DNA from: Neckera pumila
Lineage: Eukaryota > Streptophyta > Bryopsida > Hypnales > Neckeraceae
Length of the DNA stretch: 64,000 nucleotides
Assembly (NCBI GenBank): GCA_963969595.1
Contig: OZ018409.1
Location: 6,958,520 to 7,022,519 of the forward strand
Direction: 5' to 3'
The notes under the pieces were generated by a model that had not been told where the DNA came from, did no database searches, and was given only the letters and a program-made list of their open reading frames with translations. Position numbers and translations under genes: made by a program. This document shows, piece after piece, positions 22,188 to 33,062 of this stretch (positions are counted from its first letter, which is position 1; the number at the start of each line of letters is the position of its first letter).

Positions 22188-24773
22188 CGTAATAAATAAA
22201 CAAGCAAAACAAATAAATAAAGCAAAACAAATAAAACAAATAGCCCAACTTAAGATATGGATGGATGGGTTGGGGGCAAAAATGGGCTAATGATTAATGC
22301 TTAGAAGTTCCAAGGTTATATATTATTCATACTTATTTTAAATTTCCATTTCAATGTAAAGAGAAAAAAAATCAAGAAAGTCTTTGTTGCATATAAAATG
22401 GTAGGATCTTGAATTAGACTAGCATAAGAATGCATGAAAGAGGTTTCAAATTTTTTGATCTTGTAAATTGTTCTTAAAGTGAAAATAAACAATTATTTTA
22501 CACCTTGCCATACTAAATTATGAAGGTTTGAATATCTTAACTTAAAATCTTTGCATTTTAGATTTTCATTTTGTTAAAACAATGTTAGAGAATAGAGATG
22601 AAAATGTAAGAACAAAATCATATTGGAGCTATATTACTCTCCACACTACTAGTGATGAAACAATAAAGATTTTGAGGCTTTGTCACAGGGTCTGGAGACT
22701 TTGATGGCAGAGATTTCTACAAAAGTTTACAGAGTCTAAAAGAAAAATGTCAAAAATGGCTTTGGAGGCTTTATGTGAACCTCTTGTTGTATGAATATAT
22801 AGGTCTAAGCTAGTAACCTCTCCAAGTGAGAGTTATAAATCATCTGCCAAAGCAGAGATTCAATTTGATTAGAAAATGCTCAAGTTACTATATAGGTGTT
22901 GTTATAGCCTTTGAATCGGAGTTGACTATTTTAGAGTTTGACTCCTATAGAATCTTATTTGTTAAGTGCTAGAGTGTTGAGGAGCCCACTTTAGGCTTTT
23001 TTACAAATTGTGTTAGACTCTAGAAACTTTACACTTTCAAAATCTTAAATACTATATTAGGATAAAATTTAATTGCCACTTTTAGCAAATAAAGTTTGCT
23101 CCAAGTGATTTTCAATCATTATTGCGGAAGTCATAAGATTTTTTGAGTCCATCCCAATGTCAGCATCTAATTATAACAAGTCACTAAAAAAATCATTAAT
23201 TTCTCTATTTAATGGGATAGATTGACTTTTGTTCAAAAACCTTTGTTTCATTCTATTTTGAATAACCGATAAGGACTAGAGATAATTCTTTTAAAAATTG
23301 ATTACAAGTTGAATATTTGTAATTTTTATAGTTTGTTTTTTTAAGTTCTGAATGTTAAGTTGCTCTTTGGAAGTTCTAATTACCTTACAAAATTTATTAT
23401 TGCCAAAGTCTCCACAACCTAAAACATACCCTCCATATATCCTACATTAGTCAAGAACAATTCTAGCATGTAAGACTAGAAATGTGATTGAGCCTAGGTA
23501 TAAGTAGGTACTCTACAACCATTGAAGGTGCTTATAACATACATACCTATAATATGGATACATTGTATAAGGTGCATATAATTGTAGAAGGTGCATATAA
23601 CATAGGTGCTTAGGCTTCTAGGCTCATGGACTTAAGATCCTAGTTTCACATGCTAATAAGCCTTGAAATGAAGCTAGAAAAGTGAAGCCACATCTAATAA
23701 TTTGTGTTGCCTTTCATATACAACAAGACGTTTTGTGCTGTTTTTTGTATGTTGTTTTATCTACAATTGTATTACTTTAATAAATGTATAACAAGAGAGT
23801 TGATGAAGGGATCTTGAAGTTTTTAATCATTTAAGATTCAAAAACTTCTACTTCTACTATTATTATAAAAAATATTCTACTACCAAAATTAAAAAATTAA
23901 AAAAATTAAAAAAATCCCTAATGGTAAGAATATTTGGAAAAGTAAAATCATGTCTCTTTTAAAAAAATGGTTTGTAAATTATTAAACTTTTTTATGTGAT
24001 GAAATTAATGAGTTTTCTTTATTGTTTTAAATTTTTGATTGGCTTTGTTTTGTCTCTAATGTCTTGAACCTTCATAACTTTCATTTCATTTAATGCATCA
24101 ATAAAATAAATAATTATATGAATAAATAGATTAATTTAAATTTTATTAAGATGCCTCTACTAAGATGGAAAATAAATTTCATCCTCCAACATTCCCTTTT
24201 TATAGCCCAATGTTCAAATTCCAAGAAAACATATTTATGATAAGATATTGTTTAAATTTTTGGCAATTTTTCAAATTTCCAAATCGGTGTAAAAACTAGA
24301 CTTTATAGGATTCATGTCACTTCTTGTCTTCAATTTTTTTAGCATGGAAGTCAATAAATATAATAAACTAGTTTTAGTATACTCAAAGCCTATCATATTA
24401 GAAATCATAGTTACAATATTTCACCACAACATACAATAAAAGTGGTCGACCATAGCATAGTCTTATACTTGTTTTTATATTTTTTGCAAGTAGGTTTGGA
24501 GTAGAATGGGGCCTTGTGAGCACTTTAATACTCACCCTTGGTATTAAACGAGCATAACTAGATTTTTGTGTTTGTATGAAATTTTTTCCTAAATGGGTGA
24601 ATAGGTGTAGTCTATTGTACCTTCCAAGTAATGGATATTTCTATTTGCCTATTGGATATGAACCAACAAAAATTTAACACAAAACCAACTTTTCATGAAC
24701 CGACTGAACTAAACAACCTGGCTACTCTGGTTTGTGGAGCAAGAGTTTATAGTCACAATCTATTATGTCTAAA
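22188..24773. other. AT-rich spacer with one palindromic element
   Basis: No gene is recognised. A TATA-rich element lies at 23473-23662. Short runs of TTAAAAAA occur near 23885-23915. The rest is unassigned. Confidence 0.5.
23473..23662. mobile_element. TATA-rich palindromic element, copy 2
   Basis: It contains AAGGTGCTTATAACATACAT, CTATAATATGGATAC and repeated AGAAGGTGCATATAACATAG, and ends near TAGTTTCACATGCTAA. It is built from the same units as 5138-5332 and 32036-32327. Confidence 0.6.
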
Positions 24774-25714
24774 TTAATTCCTAAAGGACCATTGTCCCTT
24801 TGAGGGACAAATGGGAATTTGGGCAATATCTACGGGCTAAAATTTTGTCTTGATTTTCTTAAACTTTTTTTTGAACATACAAAAGTTGATTAACTTTGTG
24901 AGAGTATAATTCTGTTTTTCAATCGGTGCCTGGGAACAAAAGTTATGACCCAAACAACTCAGAACTTATAAGAGGGAGGGGAGAGAAGGGGCAACAAAAA
25001 GAAAATTCAAAAATTTGAATTCTAAATTTTGTTTTTTCTTGTAGATTATATTTTTGTCTACCTAGAAAGCTTTGATTCATTCCATTTGGATTTTTTAGGA
25101 GAAAGTCATAGACAATCTTGTTTTTTGGGCAATTAGAGCATCTTCTTGAAAAAATAACTTGTAGGATTAATTTTTGAATGCAATTTTTACAATTTTTCAA
25201 GGAATAAAGTTCCACATGGTTTAGTTTGCTTGTTAGAATAATCTCACCATTGCAAATGAGTGAATTTTAATTCCATTTTTGAGATATTAATAATCTAGAT
25301 TTTTACTTCTATCTTGTATCAACTTTCACTTAACAATTTTTTGAAGTATGAAAATTAAGTTTTTTTGAATTTTTCTTCCTAGACTCTCAACTCAATTCTC
25401 CATCATAAACATTTAAAGCTCAAAACTATGTAGTGCAAAAAATTGAAGTTAAGAAGGTTCAAAGTCAAATAATCTAGGCCCGCAATGTGCTATAGTAAAA
25501 AATTATTTTTTTTCCACTTTAAACGCAGATCTCTTGCAATCTGTGCAGCCAAAAATTCTGAATTTTTTTCCACACATTTTTGTACTAGTTAGGTGTAAGC
25601 TCCTATGGTTCAATGTGCAAATAAAACATTTTCAAACCTTTTTACTCTTTACTGTAGAAATGGCAATTTTGAGTATTTTTTGGCAGAAAAAGGCCTTGGT
25701 CCTTTAGAGGTTAA
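24774..25714 (-). mobile_element. TTAA element, family B, complete
   Basis: It runs TTAATTCCTAAAGGACCATT to CTTGGTCCTTTAGAGGTTAA, 941 bp. The subterminal palindrome TTGTCCC..GGGACAA is at 24792-24810. An uninterrupted TTAA at 25267-25270 corresponds to the insertion site used by the nested family-A element at 6585. Confidence 0.87.
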
Positions 25715-26542
25715 GGATCATATCATGTCATTTAAAAAAAAATTATAAAGTTCATTCAAATTCAAGGTTCCTAGAGAAATTTATGACTAGATGAAGTTTA
25801 GCTTTTGGAAGGGCAATTTAAACTTCATCTACCCTTTTCTAACAACTTCCAAATTCAATTTGATTTCGGATTTTTGCTATGCTTTTAAATTAAATTGGTA
25901 TTTAACTAATTATGGAAAAATCCATAGTCCAAAAATAACTCGGCTGCCCACCGATAAAGTAGAATCCAATGCTTTGTGTGTAATGAACAAAAATGAAAAC
26001 AGTGGATATAGAAAGCGAAATACCATAATCTATTGAGAATGATAAAGTACAAAGTTCCTAATTAGCTATGAAACGAATGAAACAACCAATTGTACAAGTT
26101 GCTAACAAGTTCTTCCAAAAGTCTTGGTACAATATCAGCCGCCGTCCGATACTCCGCACCAATCAGAAGATGTGAATGATTGAATTAGATAAGTTGCCTA
26201 GACTATCAAAACAGGCTAAGACAGCCATGTGTTGCTAAAAGTGCAATCTCCACCTTACACCCACCTCACACACTAACTACACCAGCTACAGTGAAATATA
26301 TGGAGAGTATCAATTAGCAACCAATATCCTAGAGAAGGTCATAAAGAACCTTAGAACAGCTCAAGAAAGAAGCAAAGGCAATGAAGTCGATACAGCTAGT
26401 TTGCATGATATAAATATGAAGGCTATAAAGCCGATGAAGGCGACAAAGCAATAGAAGGTGAACCACATCCATCGGTACAACTCGAGGAGGGTATCGGCTG
26501 TCAGCCCATACCAGCGAGAAGTAGCTATCAGAATATACCCTT
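25715..26542. other. Spacer downstream of the minus-strand pseudogene
   Basis: There is no clear coding exon. The first of the 19-bp palindromes (26133-26151) and a second (26492-26510) fall here, so the unit that carries them may extend beyond the last recognisable coding block at 26543. Confidence 0.45.
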
Positions 26543-27200
26543 CTAATTAGGCTTCCAGTACTTAATAGACTGTGCCACTTTATAGTGTAACTGACCCGGC
26601 CTTTTGGAGATTTTCACATATTCTGAGACTGAATCATGCTCGTACATGGGATACATGAATGGAATAATATCAGTTGAAATGTTTGGAATAACTCTACTGT
26701 CATTCGGAAACCTGAGTTCACCAAGAAATGACAATGGAATATAGCACCGGATTAGGTGCCCTCTGAAGCAAAACATGGCAGACGTCAACCATGAGCACTT
26801 GGTCCGCACATTCAACATATTTCCTTTGATGGGCCCTTTTCAAAAAGTGTTGAGAGCATCTTGTAGCACCATAGAAAATTCAAACTATCTACATAGAAGT
26901 CTTTCCCATATACAAACGACAGCTTGCCAATGACATCTTTTGGAAGCAAGTGCGCAAGAAATGGACAAAGTTCTTGCATTGGCATCTTCGACCAAATCTC
27001 CAAGTGGAACTTCTCAAATAATGTCAAAAATATTCCAACGAGCCTTGGATGTTTGACAACGTTTCGGTGAGGATCCCACTTATCCACCTCGATATTTGGG
27101 TCAACAAAACAAAGCAGTCCCGTGACGCAAAGAACCACATATTTTTTGAATGAATGAGGTTGTCCATTGGTGGACTCTTGTACAAAACATAAATAAGACA
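26543..27200 (-). pseudogene. C-terminal block of the broken gene
   Basis: From a likely acceptor near 27180 (..TATGTTTTGTACAAG) the frame reads TNGQPHSFKKYVVLCVTGLL.. through KWDPHRNVVKHPRLVGIF and KDVIGKLSFVYGKDFYVDSL to a TGA at 26812. In an overlapping frame starting at 26818 it continues MLNVRTKCSWLTSAMFCFRG.. to ..HYKVAQSIKYWKPN and a TAA. The join requires a frameshift at the ATATGTTGA overlap. No known domain was recognised. Confidence 0.5.
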
Positions 27201-27499
27201 ACTCAAGATTATGAGACATGGATAAGAGAGCAGAGAAGATTGCCAGACGTAATATCAGTTGGCAGCCGATAGGCAAGACTAATAATAAATAGTAAACCAC
27301 AAAGCAATGATTCATCATTCATTTCAACCAAAAGAAATAAGACGCATATTGGTAATTGAAAAAGGGACATGCCCGGCCATACATGACAGAGAACGCTTTT
27401 GCTCAGAAAGCAATCAAAAGCTTCTTAAAGAATTTAAGGGTACAACAAAACCCTGTAATCATGTGCTGCAGAAGTTTGGGTGCAACCGGTGTAACTCCA

Positions 27500-27740
27500 C
27501 TAAACATCCGCTGCTACACGTAAAGACAAAGTCCCGTCAAAGTTCAATGCAAAAAGCCTAGTTCGAACGTCTGCGAGACGATGTCGATACGTGTAGCATA
27601 GGCTGTGTAGTAGAGATTCAGCGACTGCACTTGAAATTTCCATAACACGTGAATACATTGTCTGCAATAGAACGATCAAACTCTTGAAGAAAACATTTGA
27701 ATGCTTCGTGAGCAAAACGGACATCCGAATTATATAGCCG
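27500..27740 (-). pseudogene. Short coding-like block of the broken gene
   Basis: Two frames are partly open. One reads SVLLTKHSNVFFKSLIVLLQ onward to 27500; the other, more protein-like at its start, reads EAFKCFLQEFDRSIADNVFT before a TGA. The choice of frame is uncertain, and the block may be two decayed exons or one shifted exon. Confidence 0.3.
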
Positions 27741-28177
27741 GATACTTGGTTGTAAATGCCTTTACTAAAGCTAATTGCTTATCAAAATAATCATTACAAA
27801 GGTTCTGAAAAATCTAAAAGTCGTCCGCTATATCTATAGAGCATATTTACAATTATAAAGTTCTATATCGGCTGCCAGCTGATACATTAATCACGAAAGG
27901 TTGACAAGCATCTTCAGTTATTACTTTCTACAACTTGTACCTCATCCTCCATATAGGGCACCTCGAATCTCTTCTAACACTCTGGTGTAACATCAATGTA
28001 TATAAGGTTATATAAGGTCAACCCCGGCAAGCAGTGCGGAAAACCGATTTTTGAATTATGTTCACAGAAATCTGGAACTGAGCACCCAGACAATAGTAAC
28101 CCTTCCAAGAAAAGGAATATCGTCTCTTGGAGGTTTAGGGTACCCAGCCTTCAATTTTGCCTCTGAGTACAGTGTAC

Positions 28178-28395
28178 AAGGAGGTGGATGAATCCACTAA
28201 CGGGTAGATTCAAAATGTTCTTAAAAGAAATATGATTGATGATCAATGAATTGTTTATAGAAGCACCATTGTTATACAACAATGGCAAGGAGGTGGATGA
28301 ATCCACTGACGGGTAGATTCAAAATGTTCCTAAAAGAAATATGATTGATGATCAATGAATTGTTTATAGAAGCACCATTGTTATACAACAATGGC
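28178..28395. repeat. 109-bp tandem duplication
   Basis: Units 28178-28286 and 28287-28395 differ at only about two positions. Each begins AAGGAGGTGGATGAATCCAC. As 109 is not a multiple of three, the duplication shifts the minus-strand reading frame, which is consistent with the gene being non-functional when it arose. Confidence 0.95.
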
Positions 28396-28852
28396 AAGGA
28401 GGCAATGAGTCGTGCTAGACGCTTCAAGAAAATTGGTTGTCCGGGATTCTCCTGATCCCGATAAGCGCTCAAGTCACGCGACTCCTACCCGAAGGTCAGG
28501 AAGTCCTTTCCGATCTTCGGCACCTTCCATCTAATATTGTTTAGACGAAATTCCAGAGTTGCCAAAAGCAGATCCGACCAAAAGGCAACCATGATGTCCT
28601 GACTAATATAGAATCTTAGAAATTGCTGAAGTCCTGATTGATCTCTTATCTAAGACCTCTGATGCTCATTCAAACCCTTCAAAATCAGCGGCTTGTAGTA
28701 CATTAAGGTTCCTTGGACCTCAAGGAATAGAAACAATTTCGGAGACGCTACTTGTAGAGCGTCAGGGGCTCCAAAGTTGAGAGCTGGTTTGTCACACTCT
28801 GCACCGCCTTTAAACATGCTCTCGGAGCGCTCTACATTTCTAGAATCAGAAT
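28178..28852 (-). pseudogene. Exon block with two in-frame TAG codons
   Basis: After a strong acceptor (TTCCTCATTGCAG) the frame reads DSRNVERSESMFKGGAECDK.. to LILKGLNEHQRS, then TAG (28650-28652). The same frame then continues with FLRFYISQDIMVAFWSDLLL.. to ..KIGKDFLTFG, then a second TAG (28485-28487), and then SAYRDQENPGQPIFLKRLAR... Both interruptions are TAG in one otherwise open frame of about 200 codons. The end of the block overlaps the 109-bp tandem duplication, which changes the frame. Downstream, another frame reads SEAKLKAGYPKPPRDDIPFL. Confidence 0.55.
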
Positions 28853-29299
28853 CTGCAATGAGGAATGAAGTACATAAAACATGAAATGCAATACAGTGAG
28901 AGGATTCGGACAACAATACTACAACGTATCGGCTGGCAACCGACAAACTACAGAAGTACTCTAGTTTGCACAGCTAAAGGCTCACACTGACAAGTCCCTT
29001 AGAACAAGTTGGAGCCAGGCAATACTAACTACAAATGACCTATTCTAGATACTCCTACAATTGTCCGGAACATGTCTATCGCCTACAAACCTCCAGACCG
29101 TGTTTGCTTAGATGCAACCTTTAGGAGACAGCTATTCATTGGAGAAATTGTGCTTGGGCAAATCCGGCAATGATGCGACTTCATTTTCTTCCACTTGCTT
29201 GAGCTTCCATTCGGCTTTGACTAGCCTGAGCAATAAGAGTCCAACGAATCCGACGACATTTCCAGTGGGGATCTTCTACTCCTGCCACGTCGTGGCTCA

Positions 29300-29890
29300 C
29301 CAAAGGAAGCATTCGCAAGTATCGGCTAGCCTAATTGACGACCATGGCGCCCGGGGTGCCGGCACCGCCAACTCCACCTTCTCTTGCCTTCTTGGCAGCG
29401 CCTGAAACAATGTGATCGGATGACTGATGACACTGAACGGGAGAAATGGGCGTCGCGATACCGCTCCGGGGAGGTGCCAACTCCAAATGGTGTTGCTGAG
29501 ATAGTGTTGATGGAGTAGGGGACCATCTAGGTTCTGGCGAAAGAGATGGCGATGGAAAACAAGTCCGTCTAGAAGAAACGGGTGGGCTGGGCCACAGTCG
29601 GCGAACAAGGTTTTCCATAGTAGACTTGTCATTCAATGAATCACCCGAGTAAGTCTATCTCAATGTACGTGGCCGGTTTGGAACTAGCCCGGCCATCATG
29701 GGAGGCGAGCGAGATCACCAAAGTGGTAAATATCCTGCCAAGGAAACATGGATGATGAGTCTGGCTGAGGCCTAGGAGCAGACAAAGAAGGCAAAAAAGT
29801 CCCTTGTCCCGAGCCGGCACTACTCGCAGATTCTGGTAATGCGAGGGACCCCTGAGGACCTATCACCTAAGCAGCGGCAACCAAGTTATT
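29300..29890 (-). pseudogene. Pro/Ser-rich middle of the broken gene
   Basis: Two successive open stretches in different frames are strongly enriched in Pro and Ser: one reads GPQGSLALPESASSAGSGQG.. (about 29870-29715), the other ..ENLVRRLWPSPPVSSRRTC.. to ..VGGAGTPGAMVVN (29636-29331). Such composition suits a disordered linker. They are separated by stops, consistent with an intron or with decay. A half-copy of the palindrome lies at 29320-29338. Confidence 0.4.
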
Positions 29891-30450
29891 CCCTTGACGC
29901 GCTCATGTGCTCTTGATATGCCACCCTCCTCACAAACAAACTCCAGAATGGAACGGCCATTCCAAGGGACTACAATCAGGTATTTGATGTATCGGTTGCC
30001 ACCTGACACCAAAGGATTAAATTGATTAAGCAAAAGACAAGATGTGCGGTAGACAGAATGACATACCAGAGCAATTTTGGTAACATTTTCATCTCCCCAA
30101 ATGTTGATGACAGTGGCAACTTTGGATTTTGGTGGCGGCTTCAACAATTGCTCCAGAAGCCCGTGTTCGACGCCGCAAATTCTTTTGTTCCAATCGAGCT
30201 TACCATTGCCATTTTGGTTGTACCATTCAAGCGGCTTCTGGATCTCGATGAACTTCTTGAACATCGGATACATACCGCCTCGGTCCTTTGGCTTCGGGTA
30301 GGTAAGGGACAGTGTGACCATTAACTTCGCCTCCAGCTTGGATTTCAAGAAGCCTCCACGAGGAGATGTCTGGTAGTACATCATGTGGAGTTCCACGTAG
30401 ACGCAGAAGAATGGGCCACCAACGCAATAGAATCCCTGAAGCGAGAGTTG
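29863..30450 (-). pseudogene. Second block of the broken gene, shifted frame
   Basis: In the frame shifted from the preceding block, coding-like sequence continues as YCVGGPFFCVYVELHMMYYQ, then GGFLKSKLEAKLMVTLSLTY and GKLDWNKRICGVEHGLLEQL. The block may start at a CAG near 30433, but no suitable donor is visible within the short gap, so an indel is more likely than an intron. A candidate GT-AG intron of 97 bp (30066 to 29970) starts GTATGT, ends TTGTAG and contains one of the 19-bp palindromes. Function unknown. Confidence 0.5.
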
Positions 30451-31322
30451 CCTATCAGAAGCATCGGCGGCGGAATGAACGAGTCCGTGGAGGGTTCATC
30501 TCGATCATCGTCTTTTGTGGGAGCCTTTGCGACGGACAATATGTCCAAAAATTTGTGCTTGTTCATAGTAAAAGCTTCTCCACTCTTGCTGCATCCAAAT
30601 AGCACAATTAACTTGTGATCCTCAAGTTGCAGACCCGAAGACTCAGCATCGCCACAAACATAATCCACAACCTTGCTGATGCTCTCTGCAAGGTGACATT
30701 TGTACATCAGGTTGGACGCACTCCCCTGGAGAGGATTCACATAAACACTGGAGTACGCAGCCAAGGTTGTGAAGAAGACCCCCGGAGCCATGCCATCCAT
30801 TGACTTATCCATTTTGGGGTGCATGGCATTGACGCGCTCATTCAACCAGTTGTTGCTGTCCACATATTTCTTCATGTCCTTCCACACGTTCCGAACGATA
30901 GTAGCAGAATACCCTTCCTTGTCTACGAGTTCTTGCCAGGCTTTGTCTGAGTACGGGACCCAACCGGCATCCTTATAAAGAAGAGGATACTTCTTCTTGG
31001 TCCACATGATCTTGTTCATAACAATCCTGTTGAGCTTCTTATCCCTGCAGTAGTCAAAAAGTGTCACCTTTCCTAAAGACCGGGCCTTTGCAGTGTTCTT
31101 TATGCTCACGCGGAGGTCGAGGATGTCATGTACGAGTTCAAAAAGGTCTGCATTGTGGAGGCCAAGTGTTGGCGTGAGATTGGTTTTGGTGATGTGGATC
31201 AAGGGTTTCCAATTGACGATGGAATTCGGAAAACTTCCGTCATCGCCAATGAGCTCACCATCCTCCCAGGCGTTGAATACCTCAGTCCAAAGTTCCCGGG
31301 TATTCTCCTTGATGAAGATTAT
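30381..31322 (-). pseudogene. N-terminal block of the broken gene
   Basis: One frame is open for about 313 codons, from 31322 to a TGA at 30381. Visible stretches include WTEVFNAWEDGEL, LFDYCRDKKLN, KKKYPLLYKDAGW and GSASNLMYKCHLAESISKVV, followed by an acidic run KDDDRDEPSTD. Nothing like a catalytic motif is evident. There is no credible ATG at the upstream edge because the frame runs straight into repeat DNA at about 31320, so the start is missing. Near 30430 the sense appears to move to another frame (next entry). The continuous frame and amino-acid make-up support real coding ancestry; the function is unknown. Confidence 0.6.
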
Positions 31323-31803
31323 TTATTACAACATTACAACCATTCGGAATGACACTTTTTAATCCCATAACTAAGTTCTTGACAATTTAGTGTTTTGAAT
31401 CATTTTCTACTTTTTTCTATTTACTATTTTTTTCCTATACGTTGAGCAATTCCAAATGATCAGAATTTTTTTGAGTATATAGCCAACTTGCCTTGAAGAA
31501 CGAAACCAAAGTAACCACCATTTTGGACATTTTTTTCATACAAATGTAACCTTGTGAAGTGCACCTGCCCAATTTTTTGCAAGGCCCCAAAAGGGATTTT
31601 GTCAATTCAAACACTCATATCTTTCAATCTGCAAGGTGGAAAGTTTTGAAATTTTCTCTACATCTTCTCAAACTAACACACTACAAGATTCTATGGTTAC
31701 ATTTGTCCAAAAAATGTTATTTTCTCTAAAATTTGGTATTTGTATTAAAAATGGTAGTTTCAAAGCGTTTTTGGTGAAAACATAGTCAAAAACCTTTAGG
31801 TTA
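31320..31803 (+). mobile_element. Family A element, right half only
   Basis: Similarity to family A begins abruptly at about 31320 (ATTTATTACAACATTACAAC) and runs to the right end (GTGAAAACATAGTC..CCTTTAGG, then TTAT). The left half is absent, and coding sequence of the broken gene abuts directly. Confidence 0.75.
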
Positions 31804-32035
31804 TCAACCAGCAATTAACAAGAACAACTAACAGCAAATCAACCAATACTAAACAATTTCCAACACGAAATACTTTCTTTTAACAAATGATGATGCCAAT
31901 TCAACTTATAGACAACCCACATCATGACAACGCTATTCGTAATGCCTAATTAGAAGTATAAACTTATTATTGAAAATACGTTTCAAAGTTATAATGATTT
32001 TTTAGTTGTTTTTTTTATATTGACTAATAGGAACT

Positions 32036-32327
32036 TGCTAGCATGTGAACCTAGGATGATAAGCCCATGAGTCTAGGAGCCTAAGTACCTATGTTATAAA
32101 AACTAATGTTATAAACACCTACTATAGTTATAGGATATCCATGTTATAAATACTCTTGTTGTAGGTGCCTATGTTATACGTACCTATATTATAAGCACCT
32201 TCCATGGTTATAGGATACGTATGTTATAGGTGTGTATATTATAGGCACCTTCAATGGTTGTAGTGTATATAAATATATCTAGGCTCAAGGCTCATAGGCT
32301 TGCGTTTCTAGGCTCACATGCTAGCAT
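32036..32327. mobile_element. TATA-rich palindromic element, copy 3 (best preserved)
   Basis: The ends TGCTAGCATGTGAACCTAG (32036) and CTAGGCTCACATGCTAGCA (ending near 32326) are inverted repeats of 19 bp with one difference. Between them, ACCTATGTTATA and its reverse-complement-like forms recur about eight times, with AGGCACCTTCAATGGTTGTA near the right. It is non-coding. Confidence 0.75.
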
Positions 32328-32339
32328 CTTTGCATCATT

Positions 32340-32839
32340 AATAGGTCTAAAATGGAACTGAAATACAATAATTATAATCATGAGATTATTCTAGCAAGTG
32401 AACTGAATCCTGTCATTTTTCTTTAGATTGTGAAAATTGCATTAATAATTGAATCTTATCAATTATTTTTTCCCAAAAATGCTTCAATTGGTTAAAAAAC
32501 TAGATTGTCTACAACTTCAGCACCACTAGTTCAAATAGACTAAATCAAATTTTTTCATGTAGACAAAAAAACTTTCTATGAGAAACAAAATTTGAAATTT
32601 TTATTTTGACTTAAAGTAATTTTTTTGGTATTGCTTGACAAACCATAATTTAAGCTTTGGGTGGCATAACTTTTGCTCATGAGAGCACCAAATCAGAGTA
32701 AAACCATATTCCTAGAAAGCTAATGTGTTTTCCAATCTTCAAAAAGAATTTCAAAAAATTTCAACAAAAATTGAAACTATAGGAACCTATTCAAAATTCA
32801 TTTTGTCCCCCAAGAGGACAATGAAACTTTTGGGTTAAG
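32340..32839 (+). mobile_element. Family B element, partial
   Basis: It begins within the family-B interior and ends at ..TTTTGGGTTAA. The subterminal palindrome TTGTCCC..AGGACAA is at 32803-32821. The other half is missing. Confidence 0.65.
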
Positions 32840-33062
32840 ATTGGAATAGGAAATACTTTAAAAAAATTCATTACAATTTCTCAAGATATCATTTTTTTGA
32901 TTATAATCAAATGAATACAAAAATGCGAGAAGTTGCCAAAATACATTGCACTGAAATTTGTTGAATTAGCATCTTATTTTGTAGAAAAATAAGATGATCA
33001 AAGAGTGCATTTTATGTGGATCTTTGACTTCAATGGGATAAATGACAAATATTCTATTGAGT

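Larger units (their letters stand above)
26133..30008. repeat. Dispersed 19-bp palindrome, seven sites
   Basis: Variants of TATCGGCTGCCAGCCGATA lie at 26133-26151, 26492-26510, 27253-27271, 27866-27884, 28927-28945, 29320-29338 (half only) and 29990-30008. Three lie in candidate introns, 20-100 bases upstream of credible 3' splice sites. I found no copy elsewhere in the window. The arms vary in a paired manner at some positions. Confidence 0.75.
26543..31322 (-). pseudogene. Broken multi-exon gene of unknown function
   Basis: Reading from 31322 downward, long gene-like blocks follow one another on the minus strand: an N-terminal globular part (31322-30381), a second block (30450-29863), a Pro/Ser-rich middle (29890-29300), and a C-terminal part (28852-26543). 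The composition is richer in GC than the flanking repeats, and good 3' splice sites precede several blocks (for example TTCCTCATTGCAG before 28852). The reading frame is broken by shifts near 30430 and 26815, by in-frame TAG at 28650-28652 and 28485-28487, and by a 109-bp duplication. At the upstream end, coding sequence stops at a truncated family-A element. I do not recognise the family; it could be a domesticated or decayed transposon gene, or an ordinary host gene. Confidence 0.6.

Noticed and set aside
28485..28652. Alternative genetic code or tiny introns removing the two TAG codons
   Set aside because: Any GT-AG interval around them would be only about 30 bases, too short for plant introns, and other frame breaks in the same locus favour simple decay.
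30381..31322. Transposase for the TTAA elements
   Set aside because: The block has no recognisable DDE arrangement or zinc-binding tail, and the locus is not bounded by TTAA element ends.
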